A stretch of 64,000 bases of DNA from Patagioenas fasciata (lineage: Eukaryota > Chordata > Aves > Columbiformes > Columbidae), in assembly GCF_037038585.1 (NCBI RefSeq), contig NC_092521.1, positions 150,316,605-150,380,604 on the forward strand, written 5' to 3'. A program made the translations under genes and the position numbers. Under the pieces are notes generated by a model that saw nothing but the letters and a program-made list of their open reading frames with translations, made no database searches and had not been told where the DNA came from. Numbering within the stretch: position 1 is the first letter of the stretch; each line of letters begins with the position of its first letter. Of the stretch, positions 59,403 through 64,000 are shown in pieces.

Positions 59403-61280
59403 CTGTTGATTCACATCCAGCCATGACTGGCATTCCTGCAGGTTGGTTATTGTTTATGCCAATAGGTGTTTTTAATCTGTTTGATAGTACCAAATTAAAC
59501 TGTTCCATTTTGGGTAAGCTCATCTCAAAATGGAAACAGTGATGTGATGGGGTGGAGCTACAGCACACAGCTGTTCACCAGCCTTGACTGAACCTTTCTG
59601 GATTCCCAGCACTGAGCTGGAGTTTTGCTCCAGCCCAGTACAGTGACTTTTAGGAGCTGAAAAGAAGCTACTGCAGTAGCTGGGTAGCTGGGGGTGCAGG
59701 CTGTCTAGTGGCTCAAGCTTCATGAATCTGGCATTACTATACCTCTCTCTCCCCTTGCTCCAGGCTTGTACTTGGAGAATCCTCTAAAATAAGGAGGTGA
59801 AAGGGAATCTTGTGATTGTTTACTGCTATTTGTAGCTGTTACCCTTGGTGCTATGGATGTTCACCGCATGTATTTGGCTAGTTGCATTAAATGCTCATCA
59901 CTTATCAAACTTGCATATTCAGAAGGTGTTTTTTCACATCTATTGTTTTTCCTGGGGAGGGGAAAGAAGTGTGTGTGTGTGTTCATGGGTTGCATAGTAT
60001 TTTTCACAGCAGATTTTCCTTCTGAGTCCTTATCTCTGTGTATGTATTCACTTTGAGCGTTTGTACTGCAAGTGCTTGACTTTGGAAATAGGCTTTCATT
60101 AGCAGTGTGCATAAGGCACTTGCACCCTGCCTCTCCTATGCCTGTGTGCATAAACAAAACAGATGCACTAGATATATGTTTTTCACTTTCTCTCTGTCAT
60201 TTGAATAAGTCAGATGTCTTTTGCTCCACAGATTTTTGCCTTTGCTAGTGTTATGCTCAGGACTGTTTTCTCTCATTCTTTTGTGTGTGTGCTTTCTGCA
60301 TTTCTTTTCTACTTACATCTTTCTTTGCATGTTAATCAAGAGGAAACTTCCTAGTTGTATGGCACTTCTCTATCAGCCCTTCCCTTCTTTTTATTAATTT
60401 CCTTCCCTTCTGGCATAACGGTAAACTTTGCCCGTCCTGTGATGGAATACTTGTATCACAGATGTTCGCATGAGGTGATTATAGTGTATGAAAGGAAACT
60501 GCATCCTGAGCAAATGCTCAATTTGCTGATCTTTTAAGCTCTACCTTGTTTAAAAGTAATAATTAAAAAATATATTTATGTAAACATATTTAGTTGTTCA
60601 ATCTGGATTCCATTTCAGACTAAGCAACTCAGGAGACTTGGCACTGACAGCACTTCTCTACCTCTGCTGCCATTTTATATATATAAAATTCTGAATACTG
60701 CACAATCCTGGGAGAGGCAGGTGGTCTGTAAAAATGAGTACTGCAAGATGCCTTTTAACTTCTCTTCTTGTTATGAACTCCAAGATATAGCTCATGCATG
60801 CTTCTGGATCCTGACATGCTGGACACAGCTGTGAAGAAGAGGCCTCATATTCCTCCTCTTCCATACTGGAGCAGATTCATTTACCACTTCTTGTAGCCTT
60901 GGTTCTGTAGCCCTCAGCACTGCCCTAGTACACTTTTGGTGAGAACACAAAGATGTCTACTTTAACTGGAGACATAAATGTATCTGCTCTCTGACATAGT
61001 AGTTCTACCCCCTCTTCCCAATGCTGTGTCTTCCACTGAAATCCCAGTGAGGAGACCATTTACCATCATGTTGTCCTGAGAGGCTGGGCTCAGCACTTGC
61101 CCATGGGCATGAGCTGGGAAACATTAACAGTAAACACATGATGCCTTGTGGTAAGCCTCAGTGCATCATGCTCCTCCTTAGGCAATGAGCCTCTGCCCAT
61201 TTTTGAGGCAGATGCATCTTAAGATAAAACGTGCCCACAGCATGTAGCCTGAGAAGCAGGGGTTTATCTTTTTTTCTCTC
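59403..61280 (+). other. Intron-like sequence
   Basis: Mixed composition, no supported exon. A (GT)n run lies at about 59970-59981. From about 60640 the sequence becomes less AT-rich and CpG-poor, like old decayed coding or repeat DNA, but no family was identified. Confidence 0.35.
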
Positions 61281-62060
61281 GTTTTATTCAAGATGACTTA
61301 TAGGACCCTCTGTGGAAGGGAGGAACATTGCCTTTTAACATTGCCAGTCCTCCACTGGGGTACTATCTGGAGGAACTGCTTGATTTCTACATGTCATTAG
61401 CTGCACAGCTATCTTGGACTCTGACTACCTCATTGTTCCTTCTAAGAAGGATGTTTACTTTCCTCTGGAACGGGAGACAGTGAACCTTGGTCCATCGTGA
61501 ACTTGAGGAGGTTGGATAGCTTTTCCAGTGAGATCTGGAAAAGAACACATATTTTTAGCAGTAGGGAGTGTGGCTAGGGAAACATATTGGACTTTTCCAT
61601 AATCTGAAGCTTAAGTCCTTCCCACTAATGTAAGGACATGCGGGCTGAAACCTTTATCAGGATAGAGAGATTTCTCGTGGCTTCTGTGAAGAAGTTTTAT
61701 TTGCTCAACATCTACCAGCTGATGATCAGTTGGTGTTCGCTATCCCTGCAGGGTTGAAATTTGTGGAAGTTTGTTGAGGTCTGATATTTGGTAATGTCAT
61801 GTGTCAGTCGCTTGAGCCTGGGACCTGCTCCTCACTTCTGCATTTTTCCACAGAGGTGGTTTTTTTCCCCTCTTATCTATCACCATTTTCAGGGGATTGG
61901 GAAACATCCCATCCTGCATGGCTGACCCCCCTCTACAGAATGTTTATCCCTAGCAAAGTCTTTTCATTCTTCCTCAAAGCTCTTTCCCGGTTTTATGTCA
62001 GCACACCAGCTGGATTCTCCATTTGGTTGTTTTTTCACTCCTAAGCCTTTCACCTACCTA
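61281..62060 (+). mobile_element. Possible decayed retroelement with an RT-like motif
   Basis: Plus-strand reading at 61429-61452 gives LIVPSKKD. About 23 bases later, in another frame (61476-61520), the reading contains PWSIVNLRRLD. The two resemble, in order, the [LV]VPKKDG and WRP[VI][LI][DN]LR.LN segments at the start of LTR/DIRS-type reverse transcriptase. The frames are broken and contain extra bases between the motifs, so the element, if real, is long dead. No downstream catalytic YxDD motif was found. This is a weak call; chance resemblance is possible. Confidence 0.2.
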
Positions 62061-63380
62061 CTATGAAGCTGCTGATGGCTTCCTGTTGCTGGCCACAGCT
62101 CCTGATAGATCAGTAGCATCACTTAACCTCTGCTGATCATTGGAAGTCTTAGATGCAGCACTCTCAGAGTTTCTGCCATGAAGTGGGCCATTGCTGAGGT
62201 ATATAGAGATTATTTGACTTTCGAGTGTTGTGGGGAGAAATTATTTATCAACTTCTTTCTTTAAAATGTCTGGTGAGATGTAAGGACCAAGGTGCAGCCC
62301 ACTTGGTGCCATTCAGGTACAGGGGAGTGTGTTGTGGAGAAGAGTAACGCACAGGCAGGCAATACATTGTGAAATGCAGCAGGTGTCAGTAGCCTCTGTG
62401 GGAGTTTTCTTTTAAAATTAACCTTTGAAATATCCCAGCATTCAAACAGAGAAAAACAAGATTCAGTGCTGGAATTTTGATAAGACTTATGGGAGAAACA
62501 TTACAGCAGTGACATTTGCCAGTGCTGTTCAAATAACTTTCTCTGTACCACTTTTATTGCTATCTTAATTTTAAATAAATTGCTCCTGTGATGTATAATC
62601 ATGGCCACTTTGGATCAAATACGGCTTTAGAAGAAATGTCTTCAATATGGAAATTCCTTCTGGCCTACTCTTTTTCTCTTAAATTAATCAGGGTTTTAAA
62701 AGAATGTGTGAATTATGATCATAGCATCAGAGTACAAAGAAGTGGATGTGAGTGTTAAACAATTATTGTTGCTGTGCTAGAAAATACTAGGGTAAATGAA
62801 ATTACGTTTTTTTGGTTTTAGGGTGGTTGTGGGCTTTTTGTTTATATGTTTGTGGTTTTTGTTTGGTTTTTTTTTCCCCTCCTTTTTTTGTGGTTTTTTT
62901 TTTGTTTGTTTTGTTTTGTTTTGTTTTGTTTGTTTCTTAGTGTTATGAAGAAACCCAAACCAGGTAGTTTTGGAAGGTTTGGCAACATCTAGACTGTATT
63001 GATTTTGATGAACAGGTTATTATATTTATTCTTAGAGGAGAACACACTTAGTAGGGACTTTGCCTTGAAAATTACTTTTAACATGATGAAAAATGCCTTG
63101 GCTATCTGTCACTTTTTTCTGTCTATGTTATTTGTGATCTTTCATTCCTTTTATTAGAAAATGAGAGGGAAAAATGAGAAAAACATCAGGAAATAGATGA
63201 AGGCACACTAAACAGTACTATGGGAACAGTAAATTAAAGCATCTGCTTTTGGTTTTTCTGGGAAATCAAAAAGCAACTGGAGCAAAAAATGTGATAGATA
63301 TTTTTTCCTTGGATTACACTTCTATTTCTGCTGTCAGGCTTCCCTCTACTCCTTATTGTTTCTCCTTTCCTCCATCTTTT
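62061..63380 (+). other. Intron-like AT-rich sequence
   Basis: No exon recognised. It contains the G/T-rich tract at 62806-62937. The remaining sequence is AT-rich with no assigned repeat. Confidence 0.4.
62806..62937 (+). repeat. G/T-rich low-complexity tract
   Basis: About 130 bases of T and G with a short C-rich interruption (TTCCCCTCC). It ends in four TTTTG units and TTTGTTTCTTAG, which also looks acceptor-like. Confidence 0.9.
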
Positions 63381-63650
63381 TTTCTCCTTTTCTTGAAACA
63401 GTCGCTTCATTGAAGCCGACGCTGAAGCCTACAAAGGCTCCATAGTGAATGAACAATAAAGGACAGAATTTCCGAATGTTGTTGATCTGGGCTTGATTTT
63501 TCTGTAGCATTTGTTCCTGATTTGAGATGCGGCCATGCCCCCTCTCAGCAATGCGTGCTTGCAAGTCTGGCACGTCGGGAATTGGGGCACAGGAGGCGCG
63601 TGGTGAGGGTGGTGCCTGCAGCGGAACAGGCAGCACTTCTTTATTGTTAA
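63381..63650 (-). other. Unexplained CpG-rich block with a 96-codon minus frame
   Basis: A compact block with undepleted CpGs (GCCGACGC, TTCCGAATG, GCACGTCGGG, GGCGCG) stands in CpG-poor surroundings. The minus frame (63346-63636) is open for 96 codons and includes RIAERGHGRISNQEQMLQKN, a possible short coiled coil, but no family was recognised. The plus strand has small inverted repeats (CTTCATTGAAG; AGCCTACAAAGGCT). It could be a young insertion, a retrocopy fragment or an unmethylated regulatory island. Confidence 0.3.
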
Positions 63651-64000
63651 AAAATTAATATAAACTTGACATGTAGTTCACTGTGAAATATTTTCACAGA
63701 CTGAATGAACTTGTGGCATAAACTAGGGATGTAAACTAGAGGATTGTTTAGTGTTTTGTTCAATTATTTTTTCTTTGGCTCCCCTCTCCTCCATCCCCTC
63801 TTCACATAGTGGACATAGGGCTCTTCAGCTGCCTGAAGCTCTCCCTGACCCAGGCATCCATCCTGTTTTGGGACTGTGTGTGCAACTGGCAGGGGAGCTG
63901 TGGTGGGGTGGGGGCTGGTGGTTAATCCTGGTCCCTGACAAAGCCACGCTGAGGCGGAGGGCAAGGAAGTGATGTTGGTTTGGAGCCAGTGTGCAAACCC
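63651..64000 (+). other. Right edge of the window
   Basis: Intron-like sequence, pyrimidine-rich at 63765-63810 and GC-rich to the end. Frames of 66-73 codons open on both strands with no recognisable domain. An exon could begin just beyond the window. Confidence 0.35.

Noticed and set aside
1-64000. tRNA, rRNA or prokaryotic operon features
   Set aside because: No cloverleaf with A/B boxes, no rRNA-like conserved stretch and no bacterial gene layout were seen.

Overview
The window is vertebrate nuclear DNA, almost certainly from a bird. The main evidence is a set of CR1 LINE fragments with the avian-type 3' end: the conserved tail around CCTTCCAACC, followed by one or two ATTCTATG/ATTCTGTG octamers. 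A solo-type ERVL LTR of avian style and older amniote repeats (CR1/L3-like, L2-like, MIR-like) support this. The tail at 22395-22505 resembles a CR1-J type known from neoavian birds, but order or species cannot be fixed from sequence reading alone. There is no prokaryotic gene organisation, no tRNA or rRNA gene and no CRISPR array. No complete, recognisable protein-coding gene is present.

Layout. 1-40.2 kb is AT-rich noncoding DNA. It contains a G-quadruplex-capable (GGGAA)18 array at 1291-1380, a CR1 copy (4040-4682), the 3' end of an ERVL-like provirus on the minus strand (5037 to about 6930), an old L2-like LINE remnant (about 7975-8500), two CR1 copies joined end to end (15386-16326), a long decayed CR1/L3-like LINE (about 19560-21560, possibly further), a second old piece (about 34710-35230), and a MIR-type SINE (about 38955-39195). 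Between the repeats lie unique AT-rich blocks rich in homeobox-like words, which are candidate distal regulatory elements.

The only clear gene landmark is a CpG island at about 40390-41185. Its plus-strand leader has no ATG and ends in a GTGAGT donor at 40844. It is preceded by an AP-1 consensus and a TATA-like box, and followed by a G-rich, G-quadruplex-capable intron start. I read this as the promoter and noncoding first exon of a plus-strand gene whose body continues to the right. From 40844 onward the window looks like a long first intron or introns. The best further exon candidate is a GC-rich 115-bp block at 56648-56762 with good acceptor and donor sites. The gene itself cannot be named.

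40.8-64 kb is intron-like: three CR1 fragments, all antisense to the inferred transcription, recurrent G/T-rich low-complexity tracts, a strong conserved-element candidate near 53440-53800, a weak reverse-transcriptase-like remnant near 61.4 kb, and an unexplained CpG-rich island near 63.4-63.65 kb.

All repeat family names are from memory of consensus sequences, without a database search. Most ends are approximate.
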